Counted from the first letter of the stretch, positions 33,355 through 40,786 are shown. The stretch: DNA of 47,741 bases from an uncultured Oscillospiraceae bacterium (GCA_947600025.1 CANQFY010000005.1:1-47741); one strand, 5' to 3'. The notes: generated from the sequence alone by a model not told the origin. Made by a program: numbers and translations.

Positions 33355-33383
33355 AACGTATGCGGGCATGTCCCCAGGTATGA
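33355..33383 (-). promoter_or_regulatory. Sigma-E-like promoter of spoIIIAA-AH
   Basis: On the minus strand TCATACC (33383-33377), 14 bases, CATACGTT (33362-33355). Mother-cell sigma-E promoters have a -35 like KMATATT and a -10 like CATACAMT at this spacing, so the fit is good. Transcription would start just before the SD, giving a very short leader. This agrees with known sigma-E control of spoIIIA in Bacillus. Confidence 0.65.
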
Positions 33384-33413
33384 ATCCGGCCGCCGGCTTC
33401 TGGCGCCGCGCCC

Positions 33414-33445
33414 ATAAAAATACCGCCCTCCATTCCGAAGGGCGG
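33414..33445 (-). terminator. Terminator downstream of the 6S-like RNA
   Basis: CCGCCCT and AGGGCGG (stem 33439-33445 with 33423-33429) are followed on the minus strand by TATTTTTA. It ends a minus-strand transcript upstream of spoIIIAA, and there is no coding gene between it and the RNA candidate. Confidence 0.85.
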
Positions 33446-33473
33446 AAGATTATTGATGGGTGCGAGAACTCAA

Positions 33474-33652
33474 CTGCCAACCTTCTTATTTTGGTGCGCT
33501 CTGCACCGCAGAAACGATACCGAGCGAGCCCAACAGATATATCGATTACCACCAGGCCGGCGCACGTCTTGCCCGCGGCGGCCCGCCGCCCCCCGCAGGG
33601 GTCAGGGGAGCACTTTCAGCGGTGTGCTGCACTAAAATACAGATGTAGGCAG
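33474..33652 (-). ncRNA. ssrS: Structured RNA, probably 6S RNA
   Basis: The minus strand can fold into a long rod. Outer arms CTGCC...TATTTT-GTGC pair with GCAC-AAAAT...GGCAG, and inner CACCGC pairs with GCGGTG. A central open region on the 5' side reads GCTCCCCTGACC, close to the E. coli 6S pRNA template GTCCCCTGAGCC; the 3' side reads GGGCTCGCTCGGT, like the 6S bubble strand, and ends TCTGCGGTG. The length, about 180 bases, matches 6S RNA, which binds sigma-A RNA polymerase. A terminator follows 30 bases on. Ends are approximate, and no convincing promoter was found. SRP RNA, tmRNA and RNase P RNA signatures are absent. Confidence 0.6.
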
Positions 33653-33674
33653 GAGCATTTCTGCCCCAGAAGGG

Positions 33675-33968
33675 TCACCCCAAGTCGTTTAGATCCTTAG
33701 GATTCTTCTTTTGGGAGCGGGTTTTGTACCACATGGGGATCCGGCGGAGGAGATAGACGGCCAGATAGAGGGCGGTGGGGATGTTGGCCTGGGCCCACTC
33801 CTGAAAAAGGACACGCAGCGGCGTAAAATACACGATCTGGCAGGAGAGGAAAAAGGTGATTCCCGGCAGGATCAGGCCCTTCCACCACTCCTCCTTCCCC
33901 GACCAAATAAACTGGGGAATGATCAGCGCCAGCGGCGCCAATTCAATGAAGCGTAAAATCTTTAGCAT
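33675..33968 (-). CDS. Small membrane protein of the DUF2089 operon
   Basis: This 97-residue protein has two or three hydrophobic segments (FIELAPLALIIPQFIW, GLILPGITFFLSCQIVYF, IPTALYLAVYLLRRI) and a lysine-rich cytosolic tail (TRSQKKNPKDL). I recognise no family. AAGGAGGGCC precedes the ATG, 13 bases after the previous gene. It is last in a three-gene unit led by a DUF2089 DNA-binding protein, so it may be an effector or sensor membrane partner controlled by that regulator. Confidence 0.75.
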   Translation of the reverse strand: MLKILRFIELAPLALIIPQFIWSGKEEWWKGLILPGITFFLSCQIVYFTPLRVLFQEWAQANIPTALYLAVYLLRRIPMWYKTRSQKKNPKDLNDLG

Positions 33969-33981
33969 TTCGCGGCCCTCC

Positions 33982-34344
33982 TTACAGGTCCTGAATGTTC
34001 ATTTTTTCGACGGTGTTTTTCTTCCGGATCAGCCAGCGGCAGGCAAAGTAGAGTACCACCAGGGGGACCGTCGGGACATTGTACAGCAGCAGATTTTGCA
34101 GCAGCTGTCCAAAAAAGCCGGCGCTGCCCGGGATGAGCGCGGAGGGCCAGCCATTGAGGAAGGACAGCGCCACGCTCAGCGCCGGAAGGATCCAACCCAA
34201 GCAGCGGTTTTTCCGGGTGGACAGCAGGAACTGTACCAGCATGGTCAGGCCATAGACGCCCAAAATCAGGGGCTGCCTTGCGGCGTTCTCAGCCAGAAGC
34301 GCGGCATACATGGGATCGACATTAGCGGTAGTGAAAAACAGCAT
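33982..34344 (-). CDS. Small polytopic membrane protein of the DUF2089 operon
   Basis: This 120-residue protein has about three membrane helices (ILGVYGLTMLVQFLL, GWILPALSVALSFLNGW, VPTVPLVVLYFACRWLI) and a charged C-terminus. No family is recognised. I start at the ATG at 34344, which begins at the last base of the DUF2089 stop (TGATG) and has AAGGAGGG six bases upstream. The track uses a TTG one codon earlier. It is the middle gene between a regulator and a second small membrane protein. Confidence 0.75.
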   Translation of the reverse strand: MLFFTTANVDPMYAALLAENAARQPLILGVYGLTMLVQFLLSTRKNRCLGWILPALSVALSFLNGWPSALIPGSAGFFGQLLQNLLLYNVPTVPLVVLYFACRWLIRKKNTVEKMNIQDL

Positions 34345-34646
34345 CAAGAGCCCTCCTTCTTGGAATTTTTGTAGGCGACGATTAAGAGCTTTGCCGTGTC
34401 AAAATCCAGCCGCTCCTCCAGGGCCAGCCGCTTGATCAGGCTGACAAAGTGGTCCCGGTTATTCTCCTCCCCCATTTGGATTTTCTGGATCAGCCGGTCT
34501 AAGCGCAGCCGCACCGTGGGATAGCTGACGCCATACTGGGACGCCATCTCCTTCAGCGACCCGGAGGACAGTAGGAACCACTTGATAAACGACAGGTCCT
34601 CCTCCTCCAGCTCGGACATCCAATCGGGGATCACTGAGATCGCCAT
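34344..34646 (-). CDS. DUF2089-family HTH regulator
   Basis: This 100-residue cytosolic protein matches the DUF2089 family: PDWMSELEEEDLSFIKWFLLSSGSLKEMASQYGVSYPTVR, where the second half is a helix-turn-helix resembling sigma region 4 (LKEMASQYGVSYPTVRLRLDRLI). The ATG at 34646 is preceded by GGAGG at ideal distance; the track start at 34706 is upstream of the promoter. It leads a unit with two small membrane proteins. A 14-bp inverted repeat covers the -10 box of its own promoter, which suggests autoregulation. Confidence 0.88.
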   Translation of the reverse strand: MAISVIPDWMSELEEEDLSFIKWFLLSSGSLKEMASQYGVSYPTVRLRLDRLIQKIQMGEENNRDHFVSLIKRLALEERLDFDTAKLLIVAYKNSKKEGS

Positions 34647-34658
34647 TTGATCGCCTCC

Positions 34659-34695
34659 TTTAATTAAATTAAGTATATCATTTAATTTTATTAAA
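34659..34695. promoter_or_regulatory. Palindromic operator over the DUF2089 promoter
   Basis: TTTAATTAAATTAA and TTAATTTTATTAAA are inverted copies matching at 13 of 14 positions, separated by nine bases. The right half of the -10 box is in the centre. AT-rich arms of this length at a promoter are typical of a dimeric regulator binding site; the adjacent HTH protein is the natural candidate. Confidence 0.6.
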
Positions 34696-34700
34696 GTCAA
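34672..34700 (-). promoter_or_regulatory. Promoter of the DUF2089 operon
   Basis: TTGACT (34700-34695), 17 bases, TATACT (34677-34672) on the minus strand, overlapping the palindrome. Confidence 0.85.
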
Positions 34701-34717
34701 TACCAAATTAAAAATAA

Positions 34718-34753
34718 ATAAAATTTAACCGCGGCAGGATCTCTCCTGCCGCG
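34718..34753 (-). terminator. Terminator of ftsK
   Basis: CGCGGCAGGA and TCCTGCCGCG form a 10-bp stem with a GAGA loop, followed on the minus strand by GTTAAATTTTATTTATTTTT, a few bases past the stop. Confidence 0.88.
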
Positions 34754-34757
34754 ACCT

Positions 34758-37466
34758 TTATTCTTCTTCGGGAAAATCCTCCTCGGGCGGCAGGGCGTCC
34801 GCTCTTCCGCCCCGCATGGCTGCCCACTGTTCCTTGGTGACCAGGATAGTCCGGGGTTTGCTGCCCTGGAAGGGACCCACGATTCCCTTCTCCTCCATCT
34901 CGTCCACGATCCGGGCGGCCCGGGCGTAGCCCAGCTTCAGCCGCCGCTGGAGCATGGAGACCGAGGCCTGGCCTGTCTCCAAGATCACATCCACCGCCGC
35001 CGGCAGCATCTCGTCTCCGGAAAGCTCCTCTTCCGTGGGCTCGGGCTCCTGGGCGGCGTTCTTGCCGCCGGTCTGGGCGGCCTTCTTCTCAATCTCGTCC
35101 ATGACATCCTGGTTGTAGTCCGTGACGTAATTGGTCTTGACGAACTCCGCCACCGTCTCCACCTCCTGGTCACTGACGAAGCAGCCCTGGACCCGGCGGG
35201 GCTTGCCGTTGCCGATAGGGGCGAAGAGCATATCGCCCTTGCCCACCAGCTTCTCCGCCCCCTGGGTGTCCAGGATGATCCGGGACTCCATAGCGGAGGC
35301 CACGGCGAAAGCGATCCGGGAGGGAATGTTGGCCTTCATCAGACCGGTGATCACGTCGGCGGAGGGTCGCTGGGTGGCGATGATCAGATGGATCCCCGCC
35401 GCCCGGCCCATCTGGGCGATGCGGCAGATGGATTCCTCCACTTCCTTGGCGGCCACCAGCATCAGATCCGCCAGCTCGTCGATGATCACCACCACCTTGG
35501 GCAGCTTTTCCCCCTCCATCTCCTGGCTCTCGATGATGCTGTTGTAGGAGTCCAGATCCCGAACGCCGGCGTCGGACATGGCCCGGTAGCGGCGCATCAT
35601 CTCCGTCACCGCCCACTGGAGCGACCCGGCGGCCTTCTTGGGATCGGTGACCACGGGGATCAGCAGATGGGGGATCCCGTTGTAGATCCCCAACTCCACC
35701 ATTTTCGGGTCCACCATGATCAGCCGCACGTCCTCGGGGCTGGCCTTATAGAGCAGGGAGATGATGATGGAATTCATGCACACGGACTTGCCGGAGCCGG
35801 TGGTACCGGCGATGAGCATATGGGGAAGCCGGGCGATATTGCCCACGATGCAGCTGCCGCCGATGTCCTTGCCCACGGCAAAGGTGGCCTTGGACTTGGC
35901 CCGGGCAAATTCCTGGGAGGCAATGACTTCCCGGAGGGTCACGGTGGTCACCGTCTGATTGGGCACCTCGATGCCGACGACGGAGATCTTCCCCGGCACA
36001 GCGGCAATCCGCACGCCGGAGGCCCCCAGATTCAGTGCAATGTCGTCAGCGGCGGAGGTCAGCTTGTTCAGGCGGACGCCCTTTTCCAGCTCCACCTCAT
36101 AGCGGGTGACGCTGGGGCCTCGGGTGACGTTGATGATGTGGGCCTCGATCTTGAAGCTGGCCAGGGTCTCGTTCAGACGGCGAGAGTTTTCCCGCATCTC
36201 CGCGGTACCGTCCGCCGCCCCCTCGGCGGGGGCTTTCAGTAGCTCGATGGGCGGAAACTTGTATTCCGGTTTCTGCTCCTCCGCCTGCTGGGCAATCTCC
36301 TGGGAAACCTGCGCGGCGGCGGCCTTGGTGTCCTTCACGGTCACCTTGACCTGCTTGGGCGCGGCGGGAGCGGGCGTTTCCTTGACCGGGGACTTTTCCA
36401 ACACCGGAGCGGGAGGAATAGGCGCGTCGATATCAAAGGGCGGCATTTCCTCCGGATAATCCGGCTCGGACTCCTCCTTTGTCTCCAGCCGCTCTAAAAC
36501 CGGTTCCGGGACGGGCTTCTCCTCCGTCACCGGCGGGGAAAGCAGCTCGTTTTCATCCTCCTGGGAAGCGGTCACCCGAACGGCGGCTGCCGCCACCGGG
36601 GATTCCACATCGGCGTCGATCTGACGAAGCATTTCGCTGGCCTTGGCATCCAGGGGACGGCGCTCCGCCGGTTTGGCTTTGGGCGGCTCCTTCTTGGGTG
36701 GTGCCGGCGGGGCAGGCTGCTGTGCCTGTTGGGCCTGCTGAGCCCGGCGCTGCTGGGCATACTCGATCCGCTTGGCGGCAATGTGATTGACCACCACAGC
36801 CGCCGGTTCGATCAGCTCCTCCTCATCCTCCTCCTGGTCCTCCCATTCCGCCCGGGGGCGGTTCCGAATGGCGCGGACAATACTGGGGATGGTGATCTGC
36901 ATGGCACCAAGCAGGGTCAGCACCGCCAGCAGGATCAGGATCATGTAGGCAAGCACCGTCCCGCAGAGCCATTGCAGTCCCAGGGCCAGCCCGCCGCAGA
37001 GGACGCCGCCGGTATTGCCCATAGCCCCGCCCTGGTACAGCGCCCCAATTGCGCCAATGCCGGTGCCCAAGCTCTTGGGGTCCGGATTCATGGCCAACTG
37101 ACCCACTGCCCCACAGAGAAAAGCAAAGGCGATGACGCAGAACACTCGCATCTTCACCGGCCGTTTCCCGCTGAACGCCAGGATAAAGAACAGATACAGC
37201 GCGGCAGGAACAGCCACCAGAAATCCAACTCTGCCCACCAGCCCCTGGAGTACATTGGAGATCAGGGAAGTCAGCGCCCCCTGGGGCTGCAAAAACAGCA
37301 CCAGCAGCAGAATAAACACCGCCACGCTGACCGCCGCGCCGATAAAGCGGGGAGAAAACAGGGATTCGGCCTTTTTCCCTTTTTTTCCGGACTTAGATCC
37401 GGTTTTTTTGCCCTTGGCAGCGGAAGCCGCCTTGGACGCTTGATTTTTCCGTTTTTGTTCTGCCAT
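34758..37466 (-). CDS. ftsK: FtsK/SpoIIIE-family DNA translocase
   Basis: The 902-residue protein has a basic N-terminus, about four membrane helices (residues 40-195), and a Pro/Ala/Glu-rich linker to about residue 395. The motor domain follows: RYEVELEKGVRLNKL, Walker A IAGTTGSGKSVCMNS, Walker B VVVIIDELADLM and the IATQRPSADVITG segment. A C-terminal winged-helix gamma domain (LKLGYARAARIVDEMEEKGI) would read chromosomal polarity sequences. It pumps DNA through the closing septum in division and, if it is the only copy, in sporulation; SpoIIIE and FtsK cannot be told apart by sequence alone. tepA nearby matches the Bacillus spoIIIE neighbourhood. GGAGG precedes the ATG. Confidence 0.96.
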   Translation of the reverse strand: MAEQKRKNQASKAASAAKGKKTGSKSGKKGKKAESLFSPRFIGAAVSVAVFILLLVLFLQPQGALTSLISNVLQGLVGRVGFLVAVPAALYLFFILAFSGKRPVKMRVFCVIAFAFLCGAVGQLAMNPDPKSLGTGIGAIGALYQGGAMGNTGGVLCGGLALGLQWLCGTVLAYMILILLAVLTLLGAMQITIPSIVRAIRNRPRAEWEDQEEDEEELIEPAAVVVNHIAAKRIEYAQQRRAQQAQQAQQPAPPAPPKKEPPKAKPAERRPLDAKASEMLRQIDADVESPVAAAAVRVTASQEDENELLSPPVTEEKPVPEPVLERLETKEESEPDYPEEMPPFDIDAPIPPAPVLEKSPVKETPAPAAPKQVKVTVKDTKAAAAQVSQEIAQQAEEQKPEYKFPPIELLKAPAEGAADGTAEMRENSRRLNETLASFKIEAHIINVTRGPSVTRYEVELEKGVRLNKLTSAADDIALNLGASGVRIAAVPGKISVVGIEVPNQTVTTVTLREVIASQEFARAKSKATFAVGKDIGGSCIVGNIARLPHMLIAGTTGSGKSVCMNSIIISLLYKASPEDVRLIMVDPKMVELGIYNGIPHLLIPVVTDPKKAAGSLQWAVTEMMRRYRAMSDAGVRDLDSYNSIIESQEMEGEKLPKVVVIIDELADLMLVAAKEVEESICRIAQMGRAAGIHLIIATQRPSADVITGLMKANIPSRIAFAVASAMESRIILDTQGAEKLVGKGDMLFAPIGNGKPRRVQGCFVSDQEVETVAEFVKTNYVTDYNQDVMDEIEKKAAQTGGKNAAQEPEPTEEELSGDEMLPAAVDVILETGQASVSMLQRRLKLGYARAARIVDEMEEKGIVGPFQGSKPRTILVTKEQWAAMRGGRADALPPEEDFPEEE

Positions 37467-37475
37467 GGTTCCTCC

Positions 37476-38327
37476 TTAGGTGGTCAGGTACAGAATGAAT
37501 GTAAACAGGGCAGCGCCCCAGGAATAGTAGGCAAAGCCGGAAAACCCCAGATTGAACGACAGGAACCGCAGGAGCAGGATCGCCCCATAGGCCCCGGCCC
37601 AGGCCGCCGCCATCGCCAGGACACAGCGCAGTAAAAAAAGCGGCTCGATCCCCAGCCCCCCGCCCGCGGCGGCGGTGACAATACCGTACCCGTCCAGCAG
37701 CATCCAAGCCAGCAGGGCGGGAAGGGTCATGAGCAGGGCCCAGTTCAGGGATTTTTGCCGGTCGGCCCCCCGGATCTGGGCCACCGAGGCCGCGGCGCCC
37801 AGGGTAGAAAATCCGGGAAGTCCGCCCAGGCCCGCCGCCAGGCCCATGAGCAATGCGTCCAGCCGGGTCATCCAGTGGGCGTTTTTGTTCCCGGTGGGGA
37901 GCCGGGAGGGTAGATACAGTAGAATCCCATTGAGGATCAGAATGACAGAGATAACCGGGAAACTCTCAAACCAGCCACGCACCAGGCCGAACAGCAGGAT
38001 CAGCGCCAGCATGGGCAGGCAGGCGGAACGGAGCAGCCGCAGCTCCAGCACGCTTTGACGGTCGGGCTCACGCCTCCGGCGGCGCTTGGGCAGGGCCGCC
38101 AACCGCCGCTGGCGGTTCAGATAGCGTATCTGGCCCCGCAGATTCTGATACAATGCCAGCAGCGCACCGGCGTGGAGAAACAGGATCATCACGCTTCCGG
38201 CGCTGTCCTGTCCCAGCATCCGCAGCAGGAGGGCCCGGTGGGCGGGAGCGGAAACAGGCAGCAGCTCCGTCAGCCCGGAAACCAGTCCCAGCAGCAAGCT
38301 CTGCCAATAGCCCAGCGTCACGCCCAT
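37476..38327 (-). CDS. UppP/BacA-like protein with degenerate active site
   Basis: This 283-residue polytopic membrane protein has the UppP/BacA architecture. The first motif is kept as GLTELLPVSAPAHRALLL, with the catalytic glutamate and histidine region of undecaprenyl-diphosphatase. The second motif, normally PGxSRSxxT, reads LPGFSTLGAAAS, so the essential arginine and second serine are missing. It may therefore be a non-catalytic relative or act on a different substrate. A charged insertion (LPKRRRRREPDRQ) follows the second helix. AAAAGGGGGG abuts the ATG at 38327, so the GTG at 38321 may be the true start. It lies eight bases upstream of ftsK and shares its promoter. Confidence 0.72.
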   Translation of the reverse strand: MGVTLGYWQSLLLGLVSGLTELLPVSAPAHRALLLRMLGQDSAGSVMILFLHAGALLALYQNLRGQIRYLNRQRRLAALPKRRRRREPDRQSVLELRLLRSACLPMLALILLFGLVRGWFESFPVISVILILNGILLYLPSRLPTGNKNAHWMTRLDALLMGLAAGLGGLPGFSTLGAAASVAQIRGADRQKSLNWALLMTLPALLAWMLLDGYGIVTAAAGGGLGIEPLFLLRCVLAMAAAWAGAYGAILLLRFLSFNLGFSGFAYYSWGAALFTFILYLTT

Positions 38328-38350
38328 CCCCCCTTTTCAGTCGTCTTTCT

Positions 38351-38379
38351 ATCATAACACAAATCAGAGAAAAAAGCAA
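38351..38379 (-). promoter_or_regulatory. Promoter of the UppP-like gene and ftsK
   Basis: TTGCTT (38379-38374), 17 bases, TATGAT (38356-38351) on the minus strand, with a T-rich spacer. Confidence 0.7.
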
Positions 38380-38435
38380 GCAAAGAAGCAGCCTAACCCC
38401 CTAAAGCGATCGATCAAACTGGGAAACTCCCTTTT

Positions 38436-38470
38436 TCAAAAGCAGCGGGCGCGGCATGAGCCGCGCCCGC
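38436..38470 (-). terminator. Terminator of tepA
   Basis: GCGGGCGCGGC and GCCGCGCCCGC form an 11-bp stem with loop TCAT, followed on the minus strand by TGCTTTTG. Confidence 0.8.
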
Positions 38471-38477
38471 GTTTGAT

Positions 38478-39209
38478 TCAGCCTGCGTCCTTCTTGGTTT
38501 TTCTGGGCCTTTTCGCCTGCCCGGATCCGTCCTGCTGTCTGCTGATCATTTTGTGCAGAGCGGTCAGGGCGTCGTTGAGGCCGCCCAGGTGGTCGATGAG
38601 GCCGGACTGGACCGCTTCCCGACCATAGAGAATGGTCCCCACATCCGTGGCCATTTCTCCCGTCGCCATCATATAGCCCTCGAAGTCTTCCTTTGAGATC
38701 TTGGAGTTCGCTGTCACAAATTCCGCGATCTGCTCCTGGATCCGCTGAAAGTAGCGAAAAGTCTGGGGCGCCCCCACCACCAATCCCGTCATCCGTACCG
38801 GGTGGATGGTCATGCTGGCGGTGGGGGTAATGAAGGATTTCTTGGCGCACACCGCCAGGGGGATGCCGATGGAGTGGCCGCCTCCCAGCACTAATGACAC
38901 CGAGGGCTTCTTCATTCCCGCGATCATCTCCGCGATGGCCAGGCCCGCTTCGATGTCGCCCCCCACGGTGTTGAGCAGGAGCAGCAGCCCGTCGATCTCG
39001 TCGCTCTCCTCGATCCCCGCAAGCAACGGCAGAACATGCTCATATTTTGTGGTTTTCGCGTTGTCCGGGGCAATCTGATGCCCCTCCACCTGGCCGATGA
39101 TGGTCAGGGTGTAAATATTGCCATTTCGGCTCCGGGTCAGGTCAGAGCCCAGTTCAATAACCTGCTCCCGCTCCTCTTTTTTCTGATCCGGCTCTTTTGA
39201 CTCCTGCAT
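38478..39209 (-). CDS. tepA: ClpP-like serine protease TepA (translocation-enhancing protein)
   Basis: This 243-residue protein has a ClpP/crotonase-like protease fold without Clp ATPase-binding features. The oxyanion strip is LNTVGGDIEAGLAIA, the nucleophile serine lies in LVLGGGHSIGIPLAV, and the histidine in MTIHPVRMTG. The charged N-terminus (KEPDQKKEEREQ) and C-terminus (KRPRKTKKDAG) are variable. Bacillus TepA (YmfB) lies beside spoIIIE, as here, and helps protein export or clears stalled signal-peptide products; that role is from the family. AGGAGG precedes the ATG. It probably has its own weak promoter. Confidence 0.88.
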   Translation of the reverse strand: MQESKEPDQKKEEREQVIELGSDLTRSRNGNIYTLTIIGQVEGHQIAPDNAKTTKYEHVLPLLAGIEESDEIDGLLLLLNTVGGDIEAGLAIAEMIAGMKKPSVSLVLGGGHSIGIPLAVCAKKSFITPTASMTIHPVRMTGLVVGAPQTFRYFQRIQEQIAEFVTANSKISKEDFEGYMMATGEMATDVGTILYGREAVQSGLIDHLGGLNDALTALHKMISRQQDGSGQAKRPRKTKKDAG

Positions 39210-39266
39210 AGCAAGTACCTCCTGGTTTTTTATTAGGATAACCCGTTTTTTTCAAGAAATTCGCGG

Positions 39267-39295
39267 TTGCAAGCGGGAGACTTTTGAAGTATAAT
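39267..39295 (+). promoter_or_regulatory. Promoter of the ybaK-CAP-TSCPD operon
   Basis: TTGCAA (39267-39272), 17 bases, perfect TATAAT (39290-39295). The start codon follows only 11 bases later, so the leader is nearly absent. Confidence 0.8.
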
Positions 39296-39306
39296 AGGAG
39301 CCGGTG

Positions 39307-39789
39307 ATGGAAATGTCTGGAAAAACCAACGCCCTGCGTCTGGTAGAGGCGGCGAAGATCCCCTGCCGGGAACTGACCTATGACTACGACGATAAGGATC
39401 TGAGCGGCGTCCATGCCGCCCAGGCTATGGGGCTTCCCGCCGATCAGGTCTTCAAGACGCTGGTAGCCCGGGGAGAACGAACCGGAATCAACGTCTTTTG
39501 CGTCCCCGTGTGTCGGGAGCTGGATCTTAAAATGGCCGCCAAGGCCGCCGGGGATAAAAATATGGAGCTGGTTCCCGTAAAGGAGCTGCTCTCCCTCACC
39601 GGATATATCCGGGGCGGGTGCAGCCCGGTGGGGATGAAAAAGCGCTATCCCACCTTCCTGGACGCGCGTTGTCTCGACTTTTCGGAGATCGCCGTTTCCG
39701 CCGGAGCCCGAGGAAAGCAAATGCTGCTCTCTCCTAGATCGCTGGGGGAGCTGGTAGGAGCCGTTTTTGTTCCGCTCACCGGCGATTGA
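39307..39789 (+). CDS. ybaK: Cys-tRNA(Pro)/mischarged-tRNA deacylase, YbaK/EbsC family
   Basis: YbaK-type proteins hydrolyse Cys-tRNA(Pro), correcting a proline-tRNA synthetase error. The 160-residue sequence has the family blocks HAAQAMGLPADQVFKTLV (with the conserved lysine), CRELDLKMAAKAAGDKNMEL and TGYIRGGCSPVGMKKRYPTF. I start at the ATG at 39307, six bases after AGGAG; the track GTG at 39304 and the ATG at 39313 are alternatives. It is the first of a three-gene unit. Confidence 0.93.
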   Translation: MEMSGKTNALRLVEAAKIPCRELTYDYDDKDLSGVHAAQAMGLPADQVFKTLVARGERTGINVFCVPVCRELDLKMAAKAAGDKNMELVPVKELLSLTGYIRGGCSPVGMKKRYPTFLDARCLDFSEIAVSAGARGKQMLLSPRSLGELVGAVFVPLTGD

Positions 39790-39799
39790 GGTATACAGG

Positions 39800-40786
39800 A
39801 TGAAAAAATTACTGATCGGCACGCTGATCGCCGCCCTTCTGCTTTCCGGCTGTCAGGGGCTTTTTCCGTCGGTCCCCGCCTCCGGAGAAACGTCCCAACC
39901 CGCCGGGTCTGCCCCGCCGGAGGTCACCCGGCAGGCCACCGTTTCCCCCACCGCGGTTCCGCCGACTGTTCCTCCCTCCACCACACTTCCCGCGGCCACG
40001 CCGCCGGATCCTGCGGTGCGCAGTGCCGTCAAGCTAAAGGATTTGATCGACCGGTTCAACGCCCTGGACAGATCCCAGTGGCGCGGCTATTGGGAGGAGA
40101 AATGCCAATATTCCAAGGACAGCGCCGACGAAACCAACGCTGCCATGCTGGAAATGACCCTTGAAGACTATCAGATCCTCAAGGCCTATGTCCTGCCCCG
40201 CATCGCGGAATACGAGGCCAGCCAGACATCACCGCCTCCCACGGAAACGGATCCCCCCGCTCCGTCCACAGAGACTACCGCGCCGCTCACCGAACCCCCG
40301 GCAACGGAGCCTCCTACGACCGCCGCCACAGAACCTCCTACGGCCGCAACGGAGCCTCCTACGGCCGCCACGGACCCGCCTACTGAGCCCCCCACAGATC
40401 CCGCGCCAAATCCCGGCGGCGGCAGTTTTCTGGACGGCTATGGAATGCTCGGCAGCATCAATTCCGCCCGCCAGGCCGCGGGGCTTTCCGCCTATGCCTG
40501 GGACAGCTCCCTGGCGTCCATTGCCCAGACCCGGGCGATGGAGCTGGCGCAGCTTTTCAGCCATGACCGTCCCGGCGGCGGCCGGGTGACGAACCAATAC
40601 TACGAGTGTATCTATTACGGCACCGGCTATCTGGGCGCTCTGGATTCCGCTTTTTCCAGTTGGTGGAACTCTCCCACGCATCACGACATCATTATGCAGG
40701 CGGAGGGAGAAAGCTGCTATATTGCCGGCTACCAGATCGGCGATTACACATACTGGGTGCTGCTGGTTCGGCCCTATTGGAATTAA
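39800..40786 (+). CDS. CAP-domain lipoprotein with Thr/Pro-rich linker
   Basis: A signal peptide with lipobox (LLIGTLIAALLLSGC) predicts attachment to the outer face of the membrane. Residues 25-75 are Pro/Ser/Thr rich. A small helical region (LIDRFNALDRSQWRGYWEE) follows, then a second low-complexity stretch of TEPPTTAATEPP-type repeats, and a C-terminal CAP (SCP/PR1) domain: MLGSINSARQAAGLSAYAWDSSLASIAQTRAMELAQLFSHDRP. Clostridial CAP proteins are often spore- or wall-associated, but their biochemical role is mostly unknown. The ATG at 39800 has GAGG eight bases upstream. It is co-transcribed with ybaK and the TSCPD gene. It is 328 residues; the CAP histidines (SHDRP, HHDII) are present. 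Confidence 0.88.
   Translation: MKKLLIGTLIAALLLSGCQGLFPSVPASGETSQPAGSAPPEVTRQATVSPTAVPPTVPPSTTLPAATPPDPAVRSAVKLKDLIDRFNALDRSQWRGYWEEKCQYSKDSADETNAAMLEMTLEDYQILKAYVLPRIAEYEASQTSPPPTETDPPAPSTETTAPLTEPPATEPPTTAATEPPTAATEPPTAATDPPTEPPTDPAPNPGGGSFLDGYGMLGSINSARQAAGLSAYAWDSSLASIAQTRAMELAQLFSHDRPGGGRVTNQYYECIYYGTGYLGALDSAFSSWWNSPTHHDIIMQAEGESCYIAGYQIGDYTYWVLLVRPYWN
40298..40390 (+). repeat. Imperfect 21-24 bp tandem repeat in the lipoprotein linker
   Basis: Units like GCAACGGAGCCTCCTACG recur four times, coding for ATEPPT-type repeats. Such repeats can expand or contract by slippage, which would change the linker length. Confidence 0.75.

Larger units (their letters stand above)
33345..33674. other. 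330-base gene-free stretch
   Basis: From the spoIIIAA side it holds the sigma-E-like promoter (33355-33383), an intrinsic terminator (33414-33445) and the structured RNA candidate (33474-33652). The remaining bases next to the small membrane protein stop show only short inverted repeats. I found no credible coding sequence on either strand; the short plus-strand ORFs listed in the track here lack SD sites. Confidence 0.8.

Noticed and set aside
33474-33652. SRP RNA, tmRNA or RNase P RNA
   Set aside because: The SRP apical GGAAG/AGCAG tetraloop region, the tmRNA tRNA-like ends with CCA, and the RNase P GAGGAAAGUCC block are all absent.
39226-39255. tepA promoter TTGAAA ... TAAAAA
   Set aside because: The -10 is a poor match and alternatives at other spacings are no better, so I did not list it as a feature.
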